Below are positions 1 to 6,451 of a DNA stretch of 10,737 bases, one piece after another. This DNA is from Planctomycetaceae bacterium (lineage in GTDB: Bacteria; Planctomycetota; Planctomycetia; Pirellulales; UBA1268). The stretch's first letter is position 1; each line of letters opens with the position of its first letter. Made by a program: the position numbers and the translations under genes. The DNA lies in the NCBI GenBank assembly GCA_009691925.1, contig SIAG01000107.1:1-10737 (forward strand). Reading direction: 5' to 3'. The notes beneath the pieces were generated by a model that worked only from the letters and a program-made list of their open reading frames with translations, was not told the DNA's origin and did no database searches.

Positions 1-900
1 CTCGAGCAGATCGATGATCCCGTACTCCGAGCCCTTGTCACGGCCGATCGCATGCGTCTGGAGATCGATGACGTTCTCCTCAATCCGGCTCCGCGAGCCG
101 TATTCCGCCACCAGCCTTGGCATGTCCTCCGGCAAGATCTCCCATTCCACAGTGCAGTCGATGCTGATCGGGAAGCCACCGCGGGAGGTGAAGGTGATCG
201 GCGGGCGGGCCTGGGAGGAGCCCTTGGAGAAGGTGGTTTGGAAGATGCCCACCTCCGACGCAATGACATCGATTTCGTGCGGGTTGATGTAGTAGAGGCC
301 GGGCTGAAGGACCGTGGGGAGAAAGCCCTTCCGGTCGTCGGCCACGCTTCCGGCCGCGTCGAGCTCGATCAGCGCCGCATCGGTTTCCCGCCCCACCAGC
401 CGCCGCTGCACACCGACGAACCCCACCGGTATTTCCGTCGCCGGGGCTTCCGTCACCTTGAAACCGTGGAGGTTGATGCGGTAACTGCCGGGGGGAAGGA
501 CCTCGCGCTGGATGCCCTGCTGCCCCTCCTCGGCGAGCACCATGCCCGGAGGGAGCGGCTCACCGCCGAGGGCCGTGACGATCCCGACTTGGCCAGCGGC
601 GATCGACGTGTTGGGCTCGAGCTTCCCTTCGTAGGCGATCGGCATGACGAAATGCCAGGCCTCGCCGAGAACTTTTTCCAGGGGCCCCTTTTGCCCCGGC
701 TCGGCGAGCACGTGCCCCGGCGGCAGCGGAGCACCATCTTTGGCAATGAGCACCAGATGCTGTCCCGGAGGCACGTAGGTAAAGAACGAATTCCAAGTAA
801 TAAGAAACGTCACCAAGCTTGCCAGGGCGACGCAGGCCCAAAACCCGAGAATCCATTTCCACCGTTCGCTGCGGCGCGGCGGCGTGAATGTGAAGTCCAT
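1..900 (-). CDS. SPFH/band 7 membrane protein, paralog A (C-terminus cut by window edge)
   Basis: An open frame of exactly 300 codons runs from ATG at 900-898 to the left edge without a stop, so the C-terminal part is missing. Residues 1-14 are basic (RRSERWK), and 15-36 form a hydrophobic membrane segment. By the positive-inside rule the bulk would face the periplasm, as in HflK/HflC. Residues 43-99, 100-156 and 157-219 look like three tandem modules sharing a pattern of a Pro/Gly turn, G-[IV]-[VL], a Gly-rich turn, then PG-x-Y-x-IN near the end (PGSYRIN at 137-143, PGLYYINP at 200-207). Residues from about 230 (ITFTSRGGFPISIDCTVEWE) look like the start of the SPFH fold. The start is supported by GAGGAG 9 nt upstream. 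It lies 55 nt after the longer SPFH gene and is its paralog by layout. SPFH proteins generally form membrane-bound oligomers and scaffold or regulate proteases and lipids; no specific substrate can be read here. Confidence 0.8.
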   Translation of the reverse strand, partial: MDFTFTPPRRSERWKWILGFWACVALASLVTFLITWNSFFTYVPPGQHLVLIAKDGAPLPPGHVLAEPGQKGPLEKVLGEAWHFVMPIAYEGKLEPNTSIAAGQVGIVTALGGEPLPPGMVLAEEGQQGIQREVLPPGSYRINLHGFKVTEAPATEIPVGFVGVQRRLVGRETDAALIELDAAGSVADDRKGFLPTVLQPGLYYINPHEIDVIASEVGIFQTTFSKGSSQARPPITFTSRGGFPISIDCTVEWEILPEDMPRLVAEYGSRSRIEENVIDLQTHAIGRDKGSEYGIIDLLE

Positions 901-909
901 GGAAGTGTG

Positions 910-915
910 CTCCTC
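910..915 (-). promoter_or_regulatory. Shine-Dalgarno of SPFH paralog A
   Basis: GAGGAG on the minus strand sits 9 nt before the ATG at 900 and fixes the start of the partial SPFH gene. It lies in the 55-nt spacer after the preceding SPFH gene, so this gene can be translated independently within the operon. Confidence 0.7.
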
Positions 916-955
916 AACTGGCCGTCGTGTGATTCGGGATCTGTGGGTGTCTTTG

Positions 956-2554
956 TCAGGGGGCGGGATTCGGGGGGGACGGCGCGACGGCTCGGGGGAG
1001 CGTGTCGGCGCCGGTAGTGGGCACGAGCAACGTGGAGAAGAGGCGGCCGAACTCACTTTCGTCGGAAGCAAAAATCTCCCCCAGGGTCGGCGCTAGCCGC
1101 TTGAGCACGGCATGGCGGGCGAACAGCTCCGGGCTGCCGAAGCCCTCCACGCTCGTCCGCAGCGCCGCCACCTCAGCCTCGTTTTGGGCGTTGATCACCG
1201 CCGCTTCCGCCTCGGCCCGGGACTTCACCGCCTTGGCCTGCTCCCGGGCCGCCTCGAGTTGGCTTGTCGCCACCGTGACCATCGCGGTGAGCTTTAGTTT
1301 CTCCACATCGAGAAGCTGTTCGGCCTCGGTCTCCGCCTGGGCAAGCCTGGTCTCGGCGAGCACCCGCTCCCGGTTTTGGTCGACGGCGGCTTCCTGGGCC
1401 TTGAGGGCCTGCTCGTTGGTGTATTGCTTCACCATCTCCACGTTTCTCTGCTGCTCGGCCAGGGCGCTCTCCCGATCGGAGATCTCCAGGGCTAGTTCCT
1501 TTGGAGGCTCCATTTGCCCGACAGCGATCGCGCGGATGTCGATGCCCAACTCTTTGCAGCGGGGCTTGACCGCCTCGAGCAGCGCCTGGCGAAAGCGTTC
1601 ACGGCTGTTGATGACCGCCACGTCGGCCTCCCCGGGAACGAGGATGAAGTCGGTGGCGTTGAAACTGCTTCCCTCGAGCCTGGCAAACCCACGGACGTGC
1701 GGCAGCACCACCTTTTGGAGGATCTCGTTGCGGCCGATCTCGTCGCGCGATTGGTCCCCCTGGAAGATCTTTCCCTCGTCGGTAATCCGCACGAGGAGCT
1801 CCGCGGCCAATTCCCTGTCCACCGCATACTCGACCTGGATGTGCGGCTTGAGGGTAAATCCGTCGCGGGAGGGAAACGAGATGTCGTCGAAGTCGACCTT
1901 GTGGCTGCGGATCTCGATCGGCGTGATCTCCTCGACGAAGGGATTGATGTAGTACGTGCCGGGGGGAAGGTAGCGCTGCTGGACACCGCGGTAGCCCTCC
2001 TCGGCCACGACATAGCTCCCCTGGCGCTTCTCTGCAGGCAGCGTTCCCGGGTCCTTGCCCACCTTGCGGGTGCGAACCCCGACAAACTGGGCCTTCACCT
2101 CGACGGCGTCGACGACCTTCAGATCGTAGGCGTGGGGATTGAGCGAATAGGTTCCCGGCGTGAGCGGCTCGGCGACGATGCCGCGCTCGCCGTCATGGGC
2201 GAGGAGCTCACCGGCAGCGATCCGCTCGGGGGGAATGCGCCTGCCAAACTTGCGGGTGAGGATCCCGCACTTGCCGGCGGGAATATCGACCATCTCGTGG
2301 ATTTCGTGGCCGTAGAGGAGCGGATTGAGAAAATGCCTCCCCGGACCGCGGACGGTCTCCAAAACCCCCTTGTAGGAGTCGTCGGGGGCCAGGATCGAGT
2401 CGGGCTCCAGGTTCCTCCCCCAGCGGTGGATCACCACGAGAAAACGGCCGGTCGGTACCTCGACCCGCTCCACCTCCCACTTCCAGAACAGCTGCGTTAC
2501 GCCCAGCGCCGCCGCTGTCACCACCAGCCAGATGACTGCCCGTCCACTCGCCAT
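956..2554 (-). CDS. SPFH/band 7 (flotillin/HflK-like) protein with three N-terminal repeat modules, paralog B
   Basis: A complete 532-residue protein. Residues 6-23 are one hydrophobic anchor. Three tandem modules follow at about 31-90, 91-152 and 153-217. Each starts near a P-[AT]-G or equivalent turn with a G-[IV]-L-T-R-K-type strand and ends with an L-x-PG-x-Y-x-x-NP element (PGRHFLNP 71-78, PGTYSLNP 133-140, PGTYYINP 198-205). An SPFH-like core follows at about 205-355 (DGFTLKPHIQVEYAV; later FRQALLEAV and IDIRAIAVGQMEPPKELA). Residues 356-470 form an Ala/Glu/Gln-rich helix with flotillin-like EAEAAVINAQNEAEVAAL. The C-terminal part (471-515) contains PELFARHAVLKRLAPTLGEIF, then a Pro-rich tail. 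The ATG lies 1 nt after the stop of the upstream coiled-coil gene and has GGGGAGG 6 nt before it, so translational coupling is likely. Family knowledge suggests a membrane scaffold that oligomerises through the SPFH domain and helix. The paralog downstream suggests a hetero-oligomer, as for HflK/HflC. Specific function is unknown. Confidence 0.85.
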   Translation of the reverse strand: MASGRAVIWLVVTAAALGVTQLFWKWEVERVEVPTGRFLVVIHRWGRNLEPDSILAPDDSYKGVLETVRGPGRHFLNPLLYGHEIHEMVDIPAGKCGILTRKFGRRIPPERIAAGELLAHDGERGIVAEPLTPGTYSLNPHAYDLKVVDAVEVKAQFVGVRTRKVGKDPGTLPAEKRQGSYVVAEEGYRGVQQRYLPPGTYYINPFVEEITPIEIRSHKVDFDDISFPSRDGFTLKPHIQVEYAVDRELAAELLVRITDEGKIFQGDQSRDEIGRNEILQKVVLPHVRGFARLEGSSFNATDFILVPGEADVAVINSRERFRQALLEAVKPRCKELGIDIRAIAVGQMEPPKELALEISDRESALAEQQRNVEMVKQYTNEQALKAQEAAVDQNRERVLAETRLAQAETEAEQLLDVEKLKLTAMVTVATSQLEAAREQAKAVKSRAEAEAAVINAQNEAEVAALRTSVEGFGSPELFARHAVLKRLAPTLGEIFASDESEFGRLFSTLLVPTTGADTLPRAVAPSPPNPAP

Positions 2555-2555
2555 G

Positions 2556-3338
2556 TCAGACCTCCCCTTCGCGGATTGTCCGTTTCAACCGGGCCAGTTC
2601 GTTGTCGAGCTCGTCGTCTGGGGCTGCAGGCGGGTCACGGTGTGACGCAGCCTTGACGATCGCCCCGTCCCCCTCGAGAGCTTTTCGCAGATCGGCTTCG
2701 ACCCGGCCGATGGCCCGGGCCGAGATCTGCTTCTCCTCCACCATGTTTTCCGCCTGCTTCCAAGTGCCGACCGCGCTGAACGGGTCAAACTCACTGGCGA
2801 TCCGGTATTGCTGTTCGACAGTCTTGGCCTCGGCGAGTTGGGCCAGAAGGAGCTCACGCCCCACTTCATACTGCCGGAGCTGGAGCTCTGCGGCGTAAAG
2901 GTTGCGGCGGATGTCGTCGATCTGCCGGGCATGCCGAGCCCGCTGCTCGCTGAAAGCGGCCAGGGCCTGCCGCTCCAGATTGCTCTTGAAGAGCACCCCC
3001 TTGGCATTCAGGTCATCGCCCCGCCCGGCCGCCTCCCGGGCCTCTCCATCGAGTGTGGCGAGATTGGCCGCGCTCTGCTCGATGTTGCGCTCGAGCGTTG
3101 CATCAGCGGCGTGGGCCTTTTCGAGGGTCTGGTTGAGCGAGCCGACCATCGCGCGGTACTGCTGCACCACCTGCTCGATGACCTCCTCCGGCTCCTGCTT
3201 CCGCTGCCAGATCTGCGCCCAGAAGCGACTGACGATCGCCCGGCAGCGGGCTGGCCCGACCGCCATGGCGAAAAGCATGATCGGCACGCCGACGAACAGC
3301 AGCCCGCGGAGGATGAGATACTCAAAGAGGCGTGGCAT
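2556..3338 (-). CDS. PspA/IM30-like coiled-coil membrane protein
   Basis: About 260 residues. Residues 5-29 are hydrophobic (YLILRGLLFVGVPIMLFA) and followed by several Arg (31, 33, 38), so the remainder may be cytoplasmic. From residue 45 the protein is almost entirely helical and charged. QEPEEVIEQVVQQYRAMV (48-65) resembles the EDPxxxIxxxIxEM start of PspA helix 1; ERNIEQSAANLATLDGEA and a helix to about 180 follow. A later FDPFSAVGTWKQAENMVEEK (184-203) and a short acidic terminal helix resemble the late helices of PspA. The family (PspA, Vipp1/IM30) is related to ESCRT-III and forms membrane-bound rods and rings. A true membrane segment instead of the usual amphipathic helix is unusual. 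I prefer ATG 3338, with GGGAG 8 nt upstream, over GTG 3347, which overlaps that motif. It is the first gene of a three-gene operon with two SPFH proteins. PspA-SPFH linkage is known (Bacillus ydjFGHI). Homology is inferred from pattern only; a generic coiled-coil protein remains possible. Confidence 0.6.
   Translation of the reverse strand: MPRLFEYLILRGLLFVGVPIMLFAMAVGPARCRAIVSRFWAQIWQRKQEPEEVIEQVVQQYRAMVGSLNQTLEKAHAADATLERNIEQSAANLATLDGEAREAAGRGDDLNAKGVLFKSNLERQALAAFSEQRARHARQIDDIRRNLYAAELQLRQYEVGRELLLAQLAEAKTVEQQYRIASEFDPFSAVGTWKQAENMVEEKQISARAIGRVEADLRKALEGDGAIVKAASHRDPPAAPDDELDNELARLKRTIREGEV
2561..2567 (-). promoter_or_regulatory. Shine-Dalgarno of SPFH paralog B, embedded in the upstream gene
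   Basis: GGGGAGG lies 6 nt before the ATG at 2554 and inside the last codons (Glu-Gly-Glu-Val) of the PspA-like gene. Ribosomes finishing that gene stop 1 nt from this start, the classic arrangement for translational coupling of partner proteins. Confidence 0.75.
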
Positions 3339-3346
3339 CGCTCGCA

Positions 3347-3351
3347 CTCCC
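3347..3351 (-). promoter_or_regulatory. Shine-Dalgarno deciding the PspA-like gene start
   Basis: GGGAG lies 8 nt before ATG 3338. The alternative GTG start at 3347 overlaps this motif and has no purine-rich sequence at the right distance, so ATG is preferred. Confidence 0.5.
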
Positions 3352-3598
3352 GCGCGGTGACGCGGTCATCCGATTCACCCCCTTTTTCGAGGGACACTCA
3401 CGACTGTACCTCGGATCTTGCCCGTCTGCCACCATTTGGCCGACCGGATTCATCGGTAAAACCACTCCGACCGGCGCGGCTCCGGCAACCGCCGGCTCGA
3501 AGCCGCGAGCGCACCGCTCATTCCTGGCCAGCGCCCGCTGTGTGGGGTGGGGCTGCCGGAACGGGCCTGCCGGGAAAGGCACCCGGGGATCACCCGCG
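3352..3598 (-). other. Intergenic region between lpd and the PspA-like/SPFH operon
   Basis: This stretch has no convincing coding sequence; the short frames crossing it are fragments continuing into antisense of neighbours. It should hold the lpd 3' end and the promoter of the leftward membrane operon. The best promoter-like pair I see is weak: TACAGT (3408-3403, minus) with TGGCAG 17 nt upstream (3431-3426). The -10 matches the consensus at 4 of 6 positions and the -35 at only 2. The transcription start and sigma factor cannot be called from this. Confidence 0.4.
3476..3506 (-). other. GC-rich hairpin downstream of lpd (possible transcript end)
   Basis: On the minus strand, GCGGCT (3506-3501) pairs with AGCCGC (3481-3476), and CCGGC (3495-3491) pairs with GCCGG (3486-3482) around a GGTT loop. 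A 5-nt bulge (TCGAG) lies on the 5' arm. The only T run (TTTT, 3461-3458) is 14 nt beyond the stem, so it is not a textbook Rho-independent terminator. It begins 92 nt after the lpd stop. It may protect the lpd 3' end or be chance structure in GC-rich DNA. Confidence 0.3.
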
Positions 3599-4990
3599 TC
3601 AGCTGTGGATCGCGTTGCCCGACACGGCCATGGCCGCTTCCTTGAGCGCTTCCGGCAAGGTCGGATGGGCATGGCAGACGCGGGCGATGTCCTCGGCGGT
3701 GGCGCCGAAGGCCATCGAAGCCGCCGCCTCGCCGATGATGTCGCCCGCGGCCGGACCGATGATGTGGATCCCCAGCACCCGATCGGTGGCTGCATCGGCC
3801 AAGACCTTCACCTTGCCGATCGTGTCGTTGATCGTCCGGGCCCGCCCGTTGGCGCGGAACGGAAACACCCCCTTGCGGTACTTCCGCCCCTCGGCGTTGA
3901 GCTGCTCTTCCGTCTTGCCGACGGCGGCGATCTCCGGGTGGGTGAACACGACCGCCGGCACGAGGTCGTAATCGACATGCGCGTGACCGGTCTTCATCCC
4001 CTCGACACAAGCGACGCCATCCTCCTCCGCCTTATGGGCGAGCATCGGCCCTAGGATACAGTCGCCGATCGCCCACACGCCGGCGGCCGAGGTGCGGAAC
4101 AGGCCGTCGACCGGAACATACCCGCGCTTGTCGGGCTGGATGCCGACGGAGTCGAGGCCGATGTCGGTGGTGACTGGGCGCCGGCCGGTGGCGGCGAGCA
4201 CGCGATCACAGTGGATCGGCTCGAGCCCCTCACACTCCACCACGGCGCCGCCCGACTTGACCGCACGGGCACCATTCACCTTGGCGCCGAGCCGGATGTC
4301 GAGCCCCTGCTTGCGGAACTGCACCAGCGCCTCCGAAGCAATGTCGGCATCGATCCCGGCCAGGATCCGATCGGCGTATTCGAGGACCGTCACCTTGGCG
4401 CCGAGGCGGCGCCAGACGCTGCCCAGCTCGAGGCCGATATAGCCGCCACCGATCACGACCAGATGCCCGGGGACGGCGTCGTACGAAAGCGCCTCGGTGC
4501 TCGTCCCCACGATGCCGCCGTCGACCTCAACGCCCGGCAGCACGATGCTCAAGCTCCCCACCGCGAGAATGATCCGGGGCGACTCGAGGAGCGACTTCGT
4601 GCCGTCGGCTCCGGTCACCTCGACGCGCCCCGGCCCGGCGAGCCGGCCGGTGCCGCGGATCCGGGCGATCTTGTTCTTCGCCAACAGGCCGTCGATCCCC
4701 TTGCAGAGCGTGGCGACGACCTCTTCCTTGCGGTTGAGCATCGCGGCCAGATCGAGGGCCACCGAGCCGACCTGGACGCCGTGATGGGCGAGCTCGCCGC
4801 GGGCTTCCTCGTATTTGTGGCTCGACTCAAGGAGCGCCTTGGAGGGGATGCACCCGACCCGTAGGCAGGTGCCGCCGAGGCGGTCTTCCTTCTCGATCAC
4901 GGCGGCGGAGAACCCGAGTTGGGCGGCACGGATGGCGGCCACATAGCCGCCGGGACCGGCGCCGATCACCAGCACGTCATACGCTTGCAT
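3599..4990 (-). CDS. lpd: Dihydrolipoyl dehydrogenase (E3 of 2-oxo-acid dehydrogenase complexes)
   Basis: Catalyses NAD+-dependent reoxidation of the dihydrolipoyl groups of E2. The 463-residue length is typical. Seen in order: the FAD-binding GAGPGGYVAAIRAAQLG (residues 10-26); the redox disulfide in GGTCLRVGCIPSK, Cys42 and Cys47; the NAD-binding GGGYIGLELG; the second FAD motif VWAIGDC; and the interface HAHPTLPE with the catalytic His442-Glu447 pair. All key residues are intact. Small departures are Arg44, where Asn is common (CLNVGC), and AVGSLS, where ATGSxP is usual. I chose ATG 4990, which starts directly at QAYDVLVIGAG with GAGAGGAG 11 nt upstream. GTG 5053 would add 21 residues unlike the family. 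It follows sucB by 121 nt and is the only E3 in view, so it probably serves both the 2-oxoglutarate and pyruvate complexes. Confidence 0.97.
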   Translation of the reverse strand: MQAYDVLVIGAGPGGYVAAIRAAQLGFSAAVIEKEDRLGGTCLRVGCIPSKALLESSHKYEEARGELAHHGVQVGSVALDLAAMLNRKEEVVATLCKGIDGLLAKNKIARIRGTGRLAGPGRVEVTGADGTKSLLESPRIILAVGSLSIVLPGVEVDGGIVGTSTEALSYDAVPGHLVVIGGGYIGLELGSVWRRLGAKVTVLEYADRILAGIDADIASEALVQFRKQGLDIRLGAKVNGARAVKSGGAVVECEGLEPIHCDRVLAATGRRPVTTDIGLDSVGIQPDKRGYVPVDGLFRTSAAGVWAIGDCILGPMLAHKAEEDGVACVEGMKTGHAHVDYDLVPAVVFTHPEIAAVGKTEEQLNAEGRKYRKGVFPFRANGRARTINDTIGKVKVLADAATDRVLGIHIIGPAAGDIIGEAAASMAFGATAEDIARVCHAHPTLPEALKEAAMAVSGNAIHS

Positions 4991-5001
4991 CGGCCAGCCC
5001 G

Positions 5002-5009
5002 CTCCTCTC
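5002..5009 (-). promoter_or_regulatory. Shine-Dalgarno of lpd
   Basis: GAGAGGAG on the minus strand, 11 nt before ATG 4990. It is the strongest such signal in the metabolic cluster and argues against the upstream GTG at 5053. Confidence 0.65.
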
Positions 5010-5023
5010 ACTCGACCGCCATC

Positions 5024-5044
5024 GGCCGGGGACCTTCCCCGACC
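5024..5044 (-). other. Stable hairpin in the sucB-lpd spacer
   Basis: On the minus strand GGTCGGGG (5044-5037) pairs with CCCCGGCC (5031-5024) as an 8-bp stem with one G-U pair and an AAGGT loop. No T tract follows, so it is not an intrinsic terminator. It sits 14 nt upstream of the lpd Shine-Dalgarno. It could be an mRNA processing or stabilising element allowing lpd to be expressed differently from sucAB, or a 5' leader structure if lpd has its own promoter. Confidence 0.4.
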
Positions 5045-5111
5045 ATCCGCCACGGCATTCCCTCGACGGGGCGTGCCGGCCGGTGAATCACCCCGTCGAC
5101 AACGGCACGGT

Positions 5112-6380
5112 TCAGACTTCGAGGATCAGACGGGTCGGATCCTCGATCGTGTCTTTGATCTTCTTCAGGAATGTGACTGCTTCGCGACCGTCAACGAGGC
5201 GATGGTCGTACGTCAGCGCCAGGTACATCATCGGCCGGATCACGACCTGCCCGTCGATGGCCACGGGGCGGTCGGTGATCGCGTGGAGACCGAGGATGCC
5301 ACTCTGCGGCGGGTTGATGATCGGCGTGCTCATCATCGATCCGTAGACACCGCCGTTGGAGATGGTGAACGTTCCCCCCTGGAGCTCTTCGAGCTTGAGC
5401 TTGTTATCGGCTGCCCGCTTGGCGAAGTCGGCGATCCCGAGCTCGATCTGCGCAAATGACAGCGTCTCCGCATTCCGCAGCACCGGCACGACGAGCCCCT
5501 TGCCACCGCCGACGGCGATGCCGATGTCGGCGTAGTCGCGGTAGACGATGTGCGGGTCGCGGAACTCGGCGTTGACCTGGGGCACCGCCCGCAGCGCCTC
5601 GACGGCGGCCCGCACGAAGAACGACATGAACCCGAGCTTCACCCCGTAGCGCTGGAGGAAGACATCCTTGAACTTGTTCCGCAGCGCCATCACGGCGCTC
5701 ATGTCGACTTCGTTGAAGGTCGTGAGGAGCGCCGCCTGCTGCTGGGCCTCGACGAGCCGTTCGGCGATCCGACGACGGATCGGGCTGATCAGCACCGCCC
5801 GCTCCTCCCGCGCCCCCGGGAGACGGGCCGGCGGCGCGGCGGCCGGTGCCAGCTTCGACACGGGGACCGGTGCCCGTGCAGCGGCGACCGCTCCGAGCGC
5901 GTCATCCTTGGTCACCCGGCCCCCGGGCCCGGTGCCGGTCGCGGCCGACGCTGCGACACCGGCTTCGCCGAGCACGCGTGCCGCGGCCGGCATCACCCGT
6001 AGAGCGTCGCCGGCCGACATCTGCACCGAGCCGATGTCGACCCGACTGCCGGTCCGCTTCACGTCGACGACCGGCTGGCCACCGGGGGCCGCCGGAGGGG
6101 CAGCCGGAGGGGCAGCCGGAGGGGCAGCCGCCGCGGCCGATCCGGCCGGCTCGAGGTAACCGATCACCTCGCCGACGCGGGCCTTCTCGCCACTCGCTTT
6201 GAGGATCTTCGTGACGGTGCCGGCGGCAGGTGCCGGAAGCTCGACCGTCGCCTTGTCGCTCTCGATCTCCACGATCGAGTCGTCTATCGCGACCCCTTCC
6301 CCCTCGCGCTTCTTCCAGGTGCCGATCTGTACCTCGGTGATCGATTCGCCGACTTCGGGGACCTTGAGTTCGATGGGCAT
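5112..6380 (-). CDS. sucB: Dihydrolipoyllysine succinyltransferase, E2 of 2-oxoglutarate dehydrogenase
   Basis: Transfers the succinyl group from E1 to CoA through a swinging lipoyl arm and forms the core of the complex. At 422 residues it is near the usual 400-430. Lipoyl domain at 1-78 with the lipoylation motif EIESDKATVELP, modified lysine Lys43; a flexible Ala/Pro linker at 79-100; an E1/E3-binding domain at about 128-165 (PAAARVLGEAG, GTGPGGRVTKDD); a second linker; and the acyltransferase domain at about 197-422 with YDHRLVDGREAV, catalytic His393 and Asp397. The ending DPTRLILEV is typical of SucB. The start at ATG 6380 (MPIELKVPEVGES) matches the family; a GTG at 6455 overlapping the sucA stop would add 25 unlikely residues. 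No Shine-Dalgarno is visible before 6380; the leader is C-rich. Position directly after sucA confirms the 2-oxoglutarate rather than pyruvate role. Confidence 0.95.
   Translation of the reverse strand: MPIELKVPEVGESITEVQIGTWKKREGEGVAIDDSIVEIESDKATVELPAPAAGTVTKILKASGEKARVGEVIGYLEPAGSAAAAAPPAAPPAAPPAAPGGQPVVDVKRTGSRVDIGSVQMSAGDALRVMPAAARVLGEAGVAASAATGTGPGGRVTKDDALGAVAAARAPVPVSKLAPAAAPPARLPGAREERAVLISPIRRRIAERLVEAQQQAALLTTFNEVDMSAVMALRNKFKDVFLQRYGVKLGFMSFFVRAAVEALRAVPQVNAEFRDPHIVYRDYADIGIAVGGGKGLVVPVLRNAETLSFAQIELGIADFAKRAADNKLKLEELQGGTFTISNGGVYGSMMSTPIINPPQSGILGLHAITDRPVAIDGQVVIRPMMYLALTYDHRLVDGREAVTFLKKIKDTIEDPTRLILEV
6091..6126 (-). repeat. Three perfect 12-nt tandem repeats in the sucB linker
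   Basis: The plus-strand unit GCCGGAGGGGCA occurs three times head to tail, encoding PPAA repeats in the first interdomain linker of SucB (residues 86-97). Copy number can change without frameshift, altering lipoyl-arm linker length. Confidence 0.9.
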
Positions 6381-6451
6381 GATGGCAGTGCCGGGGAGGG
6401 AGTTGATGGGGGGACGGGAAGGTTGCTCGGACGTGGGGGATAGACCCCGCG
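6381..6451 (-). other. sucA-sucB spacer with C-rich leader and no Shine-Dalgarno
   Basis: Seventy-one nt between the sucA stop and the sucB ATG. On the transcribed strand it is rich in C (for example CCGTCCCCCC and CTCCCTCCCC), with no AGGAG-like motif at the right distance from the start. A small GGGG/CCCC hairpin with a TCTAT loop lies near the sucA end. sucB translation may rely on an unstructured leader, S1-type binding or coupling to sucA. Confidence 0.5.

Noticed and set aside
52..1017. A 321-codon plus-strand frame opposite SPFH paralog A
   Set aside because: The minus-strand frame is open for all 300 codons with clear SPFH features, a membrane segment and a Shine-Dalgarno; the plus-strand frame has none.
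1514..2656. A 380-codon plus-strand frame opposite the SPFH gene
   Set aside because: It is a codon-position shadow of the SPFH gene. Its residues are low-complexity Leu/Asp/Gly/Val-rich with no recognisable motif, and it runs across an operon junction on the other strand.
3476..3506. Hairpin after lpd as a Rho-independent terminator
   Set aside because: The stem carries a 5-nt bulge and the only T run is 14 nt away, so I list it as a hairpin and not a terminator.
2808..3971. A 387-codon plus-strand frame crossing the lpd/PspA-like spacer
   Set aside because: It is antisense to parts of two real genes and the spacer between them, with no supporting motif or convincing start.
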